From Alphaproteobacteria bacterium (GTDB lineage: Bacteria > Pseudomonadota > Alphaproteobacteria > RF32 > CAG-239): DNA of 34,976 bases. The DNA is taken from assembly GCA_017477185.1 (NCBI GenBank), contig JAFUXF010000034.1, forward strand, positions 1 to 34,976, read 5' to 3'. A model generated the notes under the pieces. It saw only the letters and a program-made list of their open reading frames with translations. It was not told the DNA's origin and made no database searches. A program made the position numbers and the translations under genes. Of this stretch, positions 1-8,328 are shown piece by piece; position 1 is the stretch's first letter; every line of letters starts with the position of its first letter.

Positions 1-1
1 C

Positions 2-799
2 AATCTGATTTTGCTCCGAAGCATTCTGTTTACATCAAACTTTCCTGATGATATTCGCGAAATGGCAAAGCAGTATGAAGGACGTTTTCCCAACAAAGAT
101 GAAATTGAACAAATTTATGCCAAATTCAAGGAGATTAACCAAAATCTTTATGAATGCGGAGAACCTTTGTTGCAGAGAAAAAAGTATCTTTATACTTCAG
201 GTGATGAAAAAGCCGATAAGATGATGAACTATTGTCTTAACTTTGCAAACGGACAGGATAGTTTGGCAGATTGTGACAGTTTTGTCGGAGCTGTGTTAGT
301 TGAAAAATCACTTCCGGACATCAGACAGCTCGAGGCGGATATTCAGTCATTTAAGGAAAAGCACTTAAATAAATCCAATCTTGATGAGTATGATGAGTTT
401 GATGTGCTGTGTGTGGTGGATGGTCAGAAAGTCCGTCTTCCCTTCTCTAAAAGGGCTCTTGGACAACCGATTGGAATTTTCCCTTTCAAAGATGAGCCGG
501 AATATCTTGAACTTGAGGAAGTTGAAAACAAAAAGCACACCGATAAAGATGTCGACGAAAGTCGTCTGCTTGATGAGCATTTTTGTTGTGGTCGCGTTTC
601 TAAGGTTGTTGACCGGCTGAATCTCTATTTAAGAGAAATGAATAAACCTATATTGGAAGGTTCTTATCTGGCTGATAGTTCCTACATGAAAGGTTGCGGC
701 TGGATTATCGGCTTTGATAACACCGGAGATTATCATGGCGGCAATGTTCCTGCAAAACTCCGCTATATGGGGCGTTTTAAAGGAAAGTGTCAAAAGTAA
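2..799 (+). CDS. Hypothetical protein, 5' partial
   Basis: The reading frame is open from base 2, so the gene very probably begins before the window; the first in-frame start-like codons are TTG at 11 and ATG at 62. About 265 residues are visible. The protein is acidic and Lys-rich, has no signal peptide or membrane segment in the visible part, and ends in a Gly/Tyr-rich stretch (GCGWIIGFDNTGDYHGG) before a basic tail. I do not recognise a family. It is followed 17 bases later by a small membrane protein gene on the same strand. It belongs to the left block of genes whose internal members lack Shine-Dalgarno sequences. No function can be assigned. Confidence 0.6.
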   Translation, partial: NLILLRSILFTSNFPDDIREMAKQYEGRFPNKDEIEQIYAKFKEINQNLYECGEPLLQRKKYLYTSGDEKADKMMNYCLNFANGQDSLADCDSFVGAVLVEKSLPDIRQLEADIQSFKEKHLNKSNLDEYDEFDVLCVVDGQKVRLPFSKRALGQPIGIFPFKDEPEYLELEEVENKKHTDKDVDESRLLDEHFCCGRVSKVVDRLNLYLREMNKPILEGSYLADSSYMKGCGWIIGFDNTGDYHGGNVPAKLRYMGRFKGKCQK

Positions 800-816
800 A
801 ACTAAATTAAAAGCTT

Positions 817-1182
817 ATGAAACAAGAAGTATTATTGAGCAATGTTCTGCCTTATATTCAAGTATGGACATTGACTATTATTTCGATTTTGTTGGTACTC
901 ACATATCGTATCTGGCGTTTCGGTAAGCAACATCCCGAAATCTTTCAGCAAAACACAGCAATAAGAGATAAACAAAAGTTACTCCAAAAAGCTGAGTTGC
1001 AACGTCAGTACCACAATAAATCAATGCTGGCAATTTCCGTTATCTTTGTTTGGATAATCGGGATGGCCGTGATTTGCTTTGGTTTTGAGAGGGCATTATT
1101 ACTAATACAGGGATGGTTTTTATTGGTATTTGCCGCCTGTTGTATTTTATGGGTAGTGTCTTTGATAAAACGCAAGCCTTAA
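817..1182 (+). CDS. Small membrane protein, three predicted TM segments
   Basis: A 121-residue protein with hydrophobic segments at about residues 13-31, 70-90 and 92-115, separated by a basic, Gln-rich cytosolic-type loop (about 35-68) and ending in a Lys/Arg tail. The start ATG at 817 follows the upstream gene by 17 bases and has no purine-rich ribosome-binding site; the leader is AT-rich. A hairpin followed by a T run at 1208-1244 ends the transcript. I do not recognise the family and infer only that it sits in the inner membrane. It is probably cotranscribed with the gene ending at 799. Confidence 0.6.
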   Translation: MKQEVLLSNVLPYIQVWTLTIISILLVLTYRIWRFGKQHPEIFQQNTAIRDKQKLLQKAELQRQYHNKSMLAISVIFVWIIGMAVICFGFERALLLIQGWFLLVFAACCILWVVSLIKRKP

Positions 1183-1207
1183 AAGAAAATTTTTTCATCA
1201 TAAAAAT

Positions 1208-1244
1208 TCCCCCGCCACCCTAACAGGTCGCGAGGGATTTTTTT
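1208..1244 (+). terminator. Intrinsic terminator
   Basis: Imperfect hairpin: TCCC-C-CGC on the left pairs with GCG-A-GGGA on the right, with an inner ACC/GGT pair, followed by seven T. The arms and T run are nearly the same as the terminator at 2420-2457, downstream of the next gene group, which suggests that both gene groups share an origin. Confidence 0.7.
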
Positions 1245-1255
1245 ATTTTAAAGTC

Positions 1256-1288
1256 ATCCCTCCGAACTGCAAGGTTCGGTCAAGGGAT
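1256..1288. repeat. Extragenic palindrome
   Basis: Nested inverted repeat: ATCCCT and CCGAAC pair with GTTCGG and AGGGAT around a six-base loop. It lies between the terminator at 1208-1244 and the next gene, 26 bases before a second palindrome. The outline (CATCCC ... GGGATC) resembles dispersed extragenic palindromes seen in many alphaproteobacteria; no further copy was noticed in this window. Confidence 0.55.
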
Positions 1289-1314
1289 CTTCAAATTAAA
1301 TAAAAAAGCGGAAG

Positions 1315-1347
1315 ATGCCCTGACGATTCCTGTCGGAATCGAGGCAT
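1315..1347. repeat. Extragenic palindrome
   Basis: Nested inverted repeat: ATGCC and GATTCC pair with GGAATC and GGCAT around TGTC, followed by CATGACATTGGAGA and a T run at 1360-1367. It lies in the 277-base gap between the genes at 817 and 1460. The T run leaves open that it also acts as a terminator. Confidence 0.5.
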
Positions 1348-1459
1348 GACATTGGAGATTTTTTTTGTTTGACTCTGACATATTTTTTATTTAAGGTGGC
1401 GGCTAGAAAATCTATAATTGTAACAAAAGAATTATTAATCAAACTAAATATTATTGCGT

Positions 1460-1957
1460 ATGGAACATTACATTGAAGGTCGTGTTATCTTAGGCCTGTT
1501 GTGCCTGATACACGCGTTTGCCGGTTGTGCTCTTCAAGTACCTTGGGGACACCTCAACAAAAAGGTGCTTAACGGCTTTTTCATAACCGAACTTGTTGCA
1601 GTAACCGCGTATATTATTTACGACAATCTGCAAACACCGCCTCATGACGGTTGGACACTCGCCATTATCGGCTATCTCTTTGTGTATGCTTGGATTCTGA
1701 TGACTTGGGCAGGTTATAGCATTTATACCGCACTTGATGTGGATAAAACCTATAAAATGAGAATCAAAGGTCATGTTCGTTTTATGAACGAGGATTATTT
1801 CAGAGGAACAGTCATGGACGGCAGGAGCAAAGTCGAAGTTTTATTGCCTTATGCACCGGAGTTGATTTCATCAGCTAAAGCCGGTCGAAAACAAAAGGTC
1901 AAGTTCGATAAGTTTCTCCGTGATTTTCATATTCTGGTAAAACTTGCTAAAACTTAA
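1460..1957 (+). CDS. Membrane protein with C-terminal soluble domain
   Basis: A 165-residue protein starting at ATG 1460 (a TTG six bases upstream is possible). Three hydrophobic stretches lie at about residues 7-25, 37-56 and 67-88, followed by a soluble, beta-rich-looking domain (about 95-165, with RIKGHVRFMNEDYFRGTV and a VEVLLPY strand). The layout is loosely like small membrane proteins with an OB-type tail, but I do not recognise a family. There is no Shine-Dalgarno sequence; a TATAAT at 1413-1418 could be the -10 of its promoter. The lipoprotein gene at 1972 follows after 14 bases, so the two probably form an operon ending at the terminator at 2420. Confidence 0.6.
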   Translation: MEHYIEGRVILGLLCLIHAFAGCALQVPWGHLNKKVLNGFFITELVAVTAYIIYDNLQTPPHDGWTLAIIGYLFVYAWILMTWAGYSIYTALDVDKTYKMRIKGHVRFMNEDYFRGTVMDGRSKVEVLLPYAPELISSAKAGRKQKVKFDKFLRDFHILVKLAKT

Positions 1958-1971
1958 AACAATAAAAGCGT

Positions 1972-2391
1972 ATGAAAAAGTTAGTCTTTGCGTTAATTGC
2001 CGCGCTCAGCGTAGCATTAACTGGTTGCTCTGCTTTTGACAGCGAGCCGATTGAGCCGAAAATTATCGGCACCGGCAATCTGCAATATGAGGCAAAAAGC
2101 GGCACTTGGTTTGTGGTTGTTGACTCAACTCAATACACCGTTGCCACTGTGACTATTCTTGACCGCAATCCGCGTTCATATGGCAAAACGCAGAACGTTG
2201 AGCCGGTTGAGGGAATGTTGGTTACCGTGTTCACTTCGCCGCGTAAAACCGGAGTGCAAGCCGTTACCGGTAGGCAGACAGCTGAGCAGATTGAGGAATT
2301 ATACCACACCAATTCAACTACCGGTGTTATTCTTCTTGGGCTGTTACTGTTGTGTGTCTTAGGTATCGCTTTACTACCCAAAAAAAGTTGA
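1972..2391 (+). CDS. Lipoprotein with C-terminal TM segment
   Basis: A 139-residue protein with a clear lipoprotein signal: MKK, a hydrophobic core, and the lipobox A-L-T-G-C with Cys19 as the lipidation site. The middle part (about 35-100) is predicted beta-rich (LQYEAKSGTWFVVVD, TVATVTILD). Residues 117-134 form a second hydrophobic segment ahead of a KKS tail, which is unusual for a lipoprotein and implies a second membrane contact. It follows the membrane protein at 1460 by 14 bases and has no visible Shine-Dalgarno sequence. Family not recognised; envelope location is inferred from the signal. Confidence 0.65.
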   Translation: MKKLVFALIAALSVALTGCSAFDSEPIEPKIIGTGNLQYEAKSGTWFVVVDSTQYTVATVTILDRNPRSYGKTQNVEPVEGMLVTVFTSPRKTGVQAVTGRQTAEQIEELYHTNSTTGVILLGLLLLCVLGIALLPKKS

Positions 2392-2419
2392 TGTAGTGCA
2401 TACTGATGTCTGAAATTTT

Positions 2420-2457
2420 AATCCCCCGCCGCCACCGTGCCGCGAGGGATTTTTTTA
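2420..2457 (+). terminator. Intrinsic terminator
   Basis: AATCCC-C-CGC pairs with GCG-A-GGGATT, followed by seven T. It lies just after the lipoprotein gene and touches the 3' end of the opposite-strand gene at 2455. The sequence is closely related to the terminator at 1208-1244. Confidence 0.75.
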
Positions 2458-2922
2458 GAATAAATCTTTCGAAAATGGAACATCTTGCAGCATACGTTGA
2501 GGCTTATAAAGATAAATATTCGTCACAGTAGGAATATTATCATGCCGGTGAGTGTATCCTCTGTCTTCCATGCAAAGACGATATTTTCTCGGATTAGAAC
2601 CGGAATTATCTCTTAAAGAACGAACAAGAACCGGTTGTGCTCCGGGGTAAGCGACATAGCTTGCCCAAATCCCTTTTTCATCATGCCAATTCGCGCGTAA
2701 ATCCAATTTTGTTTCTTCTGAGAAAAACCATGTGCGAAAATCAGGCATATGCAGACCCTCTGCAATTCTCATACATTCGGAATGGTCACGAGAAAATTTT
2801 TCAATTCCGGTCTTGGGGCGTTCCCAATGATAAATAATTTGTCCCTTACCGTTACTTTCTAAGAAATATCCGCAACTCGAAAGCGTTAGTGTTAATAAAA
2901 TAATGTGCAACCCTTTTTTCAT
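2455..2922 (-). CDS. Hypothetical lipoprotein
   Basis: A 155-residue protein starting at the ATG ending at 2922, which gives a compact lipoprotein signal MKKGLHIILLTLTLSSC with Cys17 as lipidation site. This start lies one base after the stop of the upstream glutathione S-transferase-like gene, so translation is probably coupled; an alternative ATG at 2943 would overlap that gene and spoil the signal. The mature part has two further Cys (in HSECMRIAEG and RLCMEDRGY), a pattern common in small periplasmic lipoproteins that carry a disulphide. No named family recognised. Confidence 0.65.
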   Translation of the reverse strand: MKKGLHIILLTLTLSSCGYFLESNGKGQIIYHWERPKTGIEKFSRDHSECMRIAEGLHMPDFRTWFFSEETKLDLRANWHDEKGIWASYVAYPGAQPVLVRSLRDNSGSNPRKYRLCMEDRGYTHRHDNIPTVTNIYLYKPQRMLQDVPFSKDLF

Positions 2923-2923
2923 C

Positions 2924-3589
2924 TTAAAAATCCAAATCAGCATAAGAACGTGCCGGCAAAATGCCGCGAATACTATCTTTTAAAATATCCTTGAAGCTGG
3001 GACGAGATTTGATTTTAGAATACCACAGCTTGGTATTTTTATAATCATTCCACGGCACATCTCCTAAATAATCAAGAATAGATAAATTAACGGCAGCGGA
3101 AATATCAGCCAAAGAAAAATTATCGCCTGCGAGATAATTATTTTGCTCGGTCAACCAGTCAAGATACTCCATATGAAAATTCAAATTATTAAAGCCGATA
3201 TTCAAAATTTTTGAATCAGGTGTTGTGCCATGAGCAAAACGTTTATGTACTTTTTCACAAACAATATTGCGATATACTTCATGATAAAACTTATAATCAA
3301 ACCATTCTGTCAATCTTCTGACCTCAGCGCGTTCTTTTGACAGAGAGGGAAGTAGTTTATAATCTCGAGATGTTTCTTCTAAAAATTCACAAATAGCTTG
3401 ATTACCGCACAGAACATTCCCGTCATAAATAAAGATAGGAAGCTCTCCTGCCGGATTTAGTTTATAACATTCCTGAGATAAATTCCAAGGCTCTTCCTCC
3501 TTTAAGACAAACAACATCTTCTTTTCGCTCATCATCACACGAATCTTGCGCGAAACCGGAGAAACAGAATGTTGTACTAAAAGAACCAT
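2924..3589 (-). CDS. Glutathione S-transferase family protein
   Basis: A 221-residue protein with the two-domain GST layout. The N-terminal thioredoxin-like part starts VLLVQHSVSPVSRKIRVMMSEK, the NPAGELPIF segment supplies the expected cis-proline, and GNVLCGNQAICEFLEE contains the glutathione-binding turn (normally E/Q-S, here NQA). The C-terminal helical part includes YLAGDNFSLADISAAVNLSILDYLGDVPW, the well-conserved N-capping and hydrophobic staple region. The start at 3589 gives the usual family length; an upstream in-frame ATG would add about 22 unlikely residues. Substrate and reaction cannot be read from sequence. The lipoprotein gene follows directly. Confidence 0.85.
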   Translation of the reverse strand: MVLLVQHSVSPVSRKIRVMMSEKKMLFVLKEEEPWNLSQECYKLNPAGELPIFIYDGNVLCGNQAICEFLEETSRDYKLLPSLSKERAEVRRLTEWFDYKFYHEVYRNIVCEKVHKRFAHGTTPDSKILNIGFNNLNFHMEYLDWLTEQNNYLAGDNFSLADISAAVNLSILDYLGDVPWNDYKNTKLWYSKIKSRPSFKDILKDSIRGILPARSYADLDF

Positions 3590-3679
3590 GATAACCTTAT
3601 TAAAATTTCTTATTGATTTATAAATAACAATAACAAAGACAAAAGACAAGGTCAATCATGAGATGCAAACTGCATACAA

Positions 3680-4525
3680 CTATTTTACAAAAGAGGGCGG
3701 AACGACCCCGTCAGAGGCTTCATCTGCACGGCGGATTTCTTCAATAACGCGTTGTTCTATAGCCGATTTAATTTCTTCCTGATGGGGTTTCAAAACCTTT
3801 TTAATGGTTTTTGTGATATAATCACTTTTAACCGTAACTTTAGAAACACCGATAAACAGAGGCATGTCCCATAAGGCTTGTTTAGACATTAACACCATAT
3901 CCCTAATACCGAGCTTAGCTTGTTCTAAGGCTCCATAATAACGGCTTGTCAAAATATAATCGACATTTCCGACAAAAAGTTGTTCATATAATTTTTCGGA
4001 AGTGTCAAATTTTTCTATTTGATAATTTTTTAAGTCTTTTGAGACATAATCTGCAAGGCGTTCGCGACTGTCCATCGCCCCTTTAAGGTTTTTCAAATCA
4101 TCACGAGTCTTGATATTTAAAGATTTATAAGGCATGGTGACAACAACTAAAGGATTGTTGAGTAATGATGGATAAATCATATCCATTCCAAGATATTCCT
4201 CAGAGTCATAATAAGCACCTAATACAAGGTCAATATCACCGTTAACAACACCAAACATTCGCTTAGAATATGTATCCTGAACGGCATATTCAATACCGAT
4301 TTTAGCTTCAGATTTAATCAAATCAAGCAAGGGCTGAAAAGCCGTATCAATTCCATCACCATATTTGTTAATCTGCCCGAATGGCGGGTAGTTTAAAAAA
4401 GAGGTCACCCACAGGCGTTCGTGCGTTTTTAAGCCGCCTTGTTTCTCTTCTACCAATGCAAAGGCTTGAGCACACATCAAAAATAACAGACCAGCTAAGC
4501 AAAATGACCTTAAAAATTTAACCAT
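3680..4525 (-). CDS. Periplasmic solute-binding protein, family 3 type
   Basis: A 281-residue secreted protein. Residues 1-23 form a Sec signal peptide ending in AQAFA. The mature part has the family-3 binding-protein pattern: LWVTSFLNYPPFGQ at the start, a GIDTAFQPLLDLI helix, GDIDLVLGAYYDSEEY, a domain-crossing LVVVTMPY strand, then LKGAMDSRERLADYV and VDYILTSRYYGALEQAK. These proteins bind amino acids or similar small solutes for ABC importers or sensors; no transporter genes are adjacent, so the ligand and partner are unknown. A GAGGA site lies upstream of the ATG ending at 4525. It is transcribed divergently from flaF, 89 bases away. Confidence 0.75.
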   Translation of the reverse strand: MVKFLRSFCLAGLLFLMCAQAFALVEEKQGGLKTHERLWVTSFLNYPPFGQINKYGDGIDTAFQPLLDLIKSEAKIGIEYAVQDTYSKRMFGVVNGDIDLVLGAYYDSEEYLGMDMIYPSLLNNPLVVVTMPYKSLNIKTRDDLKNLKGAMDSRERLADYVSKDLKNYQIEKFDTSEKLYEQLFVGNVDYILTSRYYGALEQAKLGIRDMVLMSKQALWDMPLFIGVSKVTVKSDYITKTIKKVLKPHQEEIKSAIEQRVIEEIRRADEASDGVVPPSFVK

Positions 4526-4614
4526 GGTAATGTCCTCTTTAAAAGTTTATAAGAATATATTAACCAAATTGTGTTAAAAAATATTTTATAAAGACAAATT
4601 ATAGAGGATAAAAA

Positions 4615-4998
4615 ATGACACCACAAGCTCAAGGATATGCCGGTAATTATGATATGGCGCAAAAAGAAGGATTAAACCAAAAAGAATTGGAAATCCGTGC
4701 TTTTATCAATATGGCCTCTGCCTTAAATAAAATTAAAGAAAATTGGGAAACAGAAAAACAAAATTTATCGGATGTCTTAGATAAAAACCGTTTATTATGG
4801 ACGGTTATTGCCAGTGCTATGCAAGAGCAAGATTGCCCGCAACCGGCAGATATTCGTAAAAATATTTTACAATTAGCAACATTTGTTTTTAAACGTACTT
4901 TAGACTTATTAGGCAAACCTTCTCCTGAAGGGCTAAATGTGTTAATCAATATTAACATGAATATTGCCCGTGGATTAAATGGTAACGCAGCAGACTAA
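4615..4998 (+). CDS. flaF: Flagellar regulator FlaF
   Basis: A 127-residue protein matching the FlaF family of alphaproteobacteria, which acts after transcription, together with FlbT, on flagellin production and filament assembly. Visible family features are an N-terminal QAQGYAGNY stretch, a helix of the type ELEIRAFINMASAL, the NRLLWTVIASAMQ segment, PADIRKNILQLATFVFKRT and a C-terminal INININIARGL-like repeat region. A strong ribosome-binding site (AGAGGAT) precedes the ATG. The gene stands alone here: no flagellin, flbT or other flagellar gene lies in the window. Its stop lies six bases from the stop of the convergent permease gene. Confidence 0.9.
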   Translation: MTPQAQGYAGNYDMAQKEGLNQKELEIRAFINMASALNKIKENWETEKQNLSDVLDKNRLLWTVIASAMQEQDCPQPADIRKNILQLATFVFKRTLDLLGKPSPEGLNVLININMNIARGLNGNAAD

Positions 4999-5004
4999 GT
5001 CTTT

Positions 5005-6246
5005 TTACTCATATCTCAAAGCATTAATCGGGTTGAGCAAGGAGGCTTTGTAAGCCGGAAAATACCCAAAGAATAACCCGACAAAACCGGCAAAAGAAAA
5101 AGGTAATACGATATAAAAGAGTGATAAAACAGCTTTCATTGAGGTAAATACGCCAACCAAATAAGAGCCGCCGATTCCGATAATAACCCCGATTAATCCA
5201 CCGATTAATGACAAGACGAGCGATTCCATTAAAAATTGCCGCCGAATATCCCAAGAGCGTGCACCGATTGCCATACGAATACCGATTTCTCTGGTGCGCT
5301 CTGTAACAGAAACCAACATAATATTCATAATCCCGATTCCGCCGACTAATAAAGATATAGAAGCAATTGAGCCCAATAATATTGTCAAGACCTTGGTTGA
5401 GCTTTCCATCATTTCCATCATTTGTGTCAGATTCATAATAATAAAGTCATCATCTTTATTGGCACTGAGATTATGACGTTGGCGAAGGAGAGCTTTGATT
5501 TCGTCTTGCAAAGTGTAAGTACTTTGCGAATCAATAGCCTGTAGCATGACCATATTGACCTGATCCGGAATGGTAATGCCCATTAACTTTTTTTGCGCTG
5601 TTGAAATCGGGATGAAAACCGCATCATCTTGGTCTTGCCCCATACCATTTTCGCCGCGTTTTTCTAAAACCCCGATAACCACAAACGGCACACCTTTAAT
5701 CCTGATGGTTTTGTTTAACGGGTCAACATCACCGAATAATTCATTAACCACTGTTTGCCCTAATACGGCAACTTTTGAGGCATTTTTAATGTCCGTATCA
5801 ACAAAAGACCGCCCATAATCCAAAGACCATTCTTTAATTTCAAAATAGCGATTGTCTGTACCGGTAATACTGGTTGACCAGTTGGCATTGCCATGAATAA
5901 TTTGCGAGGCTTCGTTTAAAACGGGGGCGGCAAGTTTTATTTTGCTGATTTTTTCTTCAATGGCATTGCCGTCGCTGGCACGCATGGTCGGTTGTGAGCC
6001 GAAACCGCCGCGGACACCGCCGGAAGTTGCAACCCCCGAGCGAATCATCATAATATTAGCCCCCATGGACTTCATTTCATTTTGAATTGATTGCTGCGCA
6101 CCATTACCGATAGCCAACATAATAATGACTGCAGCAACCCCGATAATAATACCAAGGCTTGTAAGAATAGAGCGCATTTTATTGGCTCGGATGGCACGAA
6201 TGGCAATATTGAAAATAACAGAAGTATCCATGCGACGTTTTGACAT
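5005..6246 (-). CDS. macB: MacB-type ABC transporter permease
   Basis: A 413-residue permease. One membrane segment lies at about residues 30-50 (SILTSLGIIIGVAAVIIMLAIG), a large periplasmic MacB core domain follows (about 55-270), and three C-terminal segments lie in the FtsX domain (about 285-405), with the typical VTERTREIGIRMAIGAR signature between segments 2 and 3. MacB-type systems couple ATP hydrolysis to export of peptides, lipids or drugs from the periplasm through an outer-membrane channel. In E. coli MacB the ATPase is fused to the permease; here it is a separate gene one base upstream. The substrate is unknown. The symbol reflects family only. Confidence 0.85.
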   Translation of the reverse strand: MSKRRMDTSVIFNIAIRAIRANKMRSILTSLGIIIGVAAVIIMLAIGNGAQQSIQNEMKSMGANIMMIRSGVATSGGVRGGFGSQPTMRASDGNAIEEKISKIKLAAPVLNEASQIIHGNANWSTSITGTDNRYFEIKEWSLDYGRSFVDTDIKNASKVAVLGQTVVNELFGDVDPLNKTIRIKGVPFVVIGVLEKRGENGMGQDQDDAVFIPISTAQKKLMGITIPDQVNMVMLQAIDSQSTYTLQDEIKALLRQRHNLSANKDDDFIIMNLTQMMEMMESSTKVLTILLGSIASISLLVGGIGIMNIMLVSVTERTREIGIRMAIGARSWDIRRQFLMESLVLSLIGGLIGVIIGIGGSYLVGVFTSMKAVLSLFYIVLPFSFAGFVGLFFGYFPAYKASLLNPINALRYE

Positions 6247-6247
6247 C

Positions 6248-6937
6248 TTAGTGTTTTACCTTTTCATCTATACTGATTTCACCATCAACAATATGAATAA
6301 TACGATCAGCAAATCGCGCGATATCTTCTTCGTGGGTAACAAGAATAATTGTGCGCCCTAAATCGCGATTAAGTTGTTGAAACAGATGCATGATTTCGAC
6401 ACTCATCTTAGTATCTAAATTACCGGTCGGTTCATCTGCAAAAATAATCGGTGCCTCATTAACAATGGCGCGAGCAATTGCTACACGTTGTTGCTGACCG
6501 CCGGAGAGTTGATTTGGCTGATGATACATGCGCTCTTTCAAGCCGACATCAATCAGAGCTTTTTCTGCTTTGTGATGACGTTCATTTTTTTCAACTCCGC
6601 TATAAACCATGGGAAGTTCAACATTTTCAATGGCGGAAGTTCGAGAGAGCAGGTTAAATCCCTGAAACACAAAGCCGATTGTCTGATTGCGAATATCAGC
6701 CAGCTCGTCAGAAGAGAGTTTTTCAACGTTCTGCCCATTCAAAATGTATTGCCCTGAGCTGGGTTTATCCAAACATCCCAAAATGTTCATTAAGGTTGAT
6801 TTTCCTGAACCGGATGGTCCCATAATGGCAACAAACTCACCATTATCAATTTTTAGGTTGATATTTTTGAGAATAGGGAGTTCGCCGTCACCCAAAGGAT
6901 AACTCTTACAGATGTTTTTGAGTTGAATTAAAGGCAT
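6248..6937 (-). CDS. MacB/LolD-type ABC transporter ATPase
   Basis: A 229-residue ABC ATPase with all motifs: Walker A GPSGSGKST (40-48), Q-loop Q92, signature LSGGQQQ (144-150), Walker B IIFADE (164-169) with DEPTGNLD, and switch His202 in LVTHEED. The ENVELPMVYSG region is typical of the MacB/LolD/FtsE branch. It powers the permease encoded one base downstream, and its start shares one base with the stop of the adaptor gene, so adaptor, ATPase and permease form one tight operon transcribed leftward. Confidence 0.92.
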   Translation of the reverse strand: MPLIQLKNICKSYPLGDGELPILKNINLKIDNGEFVAIMGPSGSGKSTLMNILGCLDKPSSGQYILNGQNVEKLSSDELADIRNQTIGFVFQGFNLLSRTSAIENVELPMVYSGVEKNERHHKAEKALIDVGLKERMYHQPNQLSGGQQQRVAIARAIVNEAPIIFADEPTGNLDTKMSVEIMHLFQQLNRDLGRTIILVTHEEDIARFADRIIHIVDGEISIDEKVKH

Positions 6938-8094
6938 TAGCGCGGCATCCTCATTCTCATGGCACGGACTTTTTCTTCCATATTACCTTGTTCAACAATC
7001 ACATTATCGCCATCTTTAAGTGTCTCTCCTTTGATTTCAGTATTTTCATCATCAGAAATACCGACAGAAACGGCAATACGCTCCGGTTTTCCGTTCTTAA
7101 GCACCCAAACACCTTTATCTTTATAGCGTTGAATCTTACCATCTTCGTCTGTAACATAAAAACGCAGAGCCTTGTTGGGGACAGTCAGAACACCTTTTTT
7201 GTCTGCCGTAATAATTTCAACATTAGCGGTCATCCCCGGTTTGAGTTTCAAATCTTTGTTGTTGACCTCGATAATAACTTGATAAGTGACAACATTTGAG
7301 GTTGTGATAGCCTTGTTGCGAACCTGTGTAACAACCCCTTCAAAAATTTCATCAGGAAAACTGTCCACACTGAATTCAACCTTTTGTCCGACATTGACCT
7401 TAGCAATATCGGCTTCGACAACAGAGGTTTCAATTTGCATTTTTTCTAAATCTTCCGCAACATAAAATAGGGTAGGAGTTTGGAAACTGGCAGCAACGGT
7501 CTGTCCGACTTCCACTTCTTTAGAAACCACAATTCCATCAATCGGAGAGACGATTCGCGTATACCGTAATTCTGTTTCAGCCGATTCGAGTTGCGCCTCG
7601 GCTTGCTGAACGGTTGCTTTTTGTAAATCAAGTTGAGCGAGGGCATTTTTATATTCTTTTTCCGCCAAATCCAAATCTTTAACGGAAGTATATTGTGAGG
7701 CATTAAGTTTTTTCTTACGTTCTAAATCTTTTTTGTAATAGATAATATTGTTTTCACTGACTTTAACCTGTGCCTTAGCCACTTCTAAGTTTGCACGGCT
7801 TTTATCAACGGTTGCCTGAAACATGGCAGGATCAATCTGTGCTAACAATTGATCTTTTTTAACGACGGAGTTGTAATCAACATAAATCTCGGAGATTGTC
7901 CCAGAGACCTGAGAGCCGATATTAACCGTCGAAATCGGGTTAATCTGACCGGTTGCCGTTACTTTTTCTAAAATATCTGTATAGCGAGCTTTCTGAGTAA
8001 CATAAGCGGTTGTTGTTGAACTTTTACTTCTAAAAAATAAAAAAATCGCCGCGATAATGGCAACAACAATAATCAATTTACCTAAAAATTTCAT
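6937..8094 (-). CDS. macA: MacA-type periplasmic adaptor (membrane fusion protein)
   Basis: A 385-residue adaptor. An N-terminal membrane anchor (about 6-22) is followed by the first half of the barrel/lipoyl domain (ATGQINPISTVNIGSQVSGTISEIYVDYNSVVKKDQLLAQID), a long helical hairpin (about 85-165, rich in K, A, Q and E), the second lipoyl half (IVSPIDGIVVSKEVEVGQTV), a beta-barrel and a membrane-proximal domain. Such adaptors bridge a MacB-like transporter to a TolC-like outer-membrane channel; no channel gene is present. First gene of a three-gene operon. The promoter should lie in the AT-rich 8095-8250 stretch, but I could not pick one with confidence. Confidence 0.9.
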   Translation of the reverse strand: MKFLGKLIIVVAIIAAIFLFFRSKSSTTTAYVTQKARYTDILEKVTATGQINPISTVNIGSQVSGTISEIYVDYNSVVKKDQLLAQIDPAMFQATVDKSRANLEVAKAQVKVSENNIIYYKKDLERKKKLNASQYTSVKDLDLAEKEYKNALAQLDLQKATVQQAEAQLESAETELRYTRIVSPIDGIVVSKEVEVGQTVAASFQTPTLFYVAEDLEKMQIETSVVEADIAKVNVGQKVEFSVDSFPDEIFEGVVTQVRNKAITTSNVVTYQVIIEVNNKDLKLKPGMTANVEIITADKKGVLTVPNKALRFYVTDEDGKIQRYKDKGVWVLKNGKPERIAVSVGISDDENTEIKGETLKDGDNVIVEQGNMEEKVRAMRMRMPR

Positions 8095-8237
8095 TTTATT
8101 ATCCTTTGAAAAAACAGCAAATTTTCAGCTATGATATAATACTTTTTTTACAAATTAATTATTTTTTTTATTTTATTACCAAAAAAAACTTGAATCCTTT
8201 TGTCAAGTAGGTTATATTAGAAAGGCTAAACAAATTA

Positions 8238-8290
8238 CTGTGGATATATTATCAATTTTCGTCGTGCATACTTTTTTCTATATGCCACAG
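8238..8290. repeat. Imperfect inverted repeat in intergenic region
   Basis: CTGTGGATATA (8238-8248) pairs with TATATGCCACAG (8279-8290) with one bulged base, around a 30-base spacer. It lies in the 234-base gap between the divergent macA operon and the gene at 8329, where it could be a regulator site or an RNA stem. Nothing else clear is seen in this gap apart from AT-rich tracts. Confidence 0.35.
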
Positions 8291-8328
8291 GTTTAGTGTA
8301 TGCGCTTAATCCCTTAATTTATTTTAAA

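Noticed and set aside
381..620. Second plus-strand frame within the first gene
   Set aside because: It lies wholly inside the longer, better-coded frame and gives a Met/Val/Ser-rich peptide without a ribosome-binding site.
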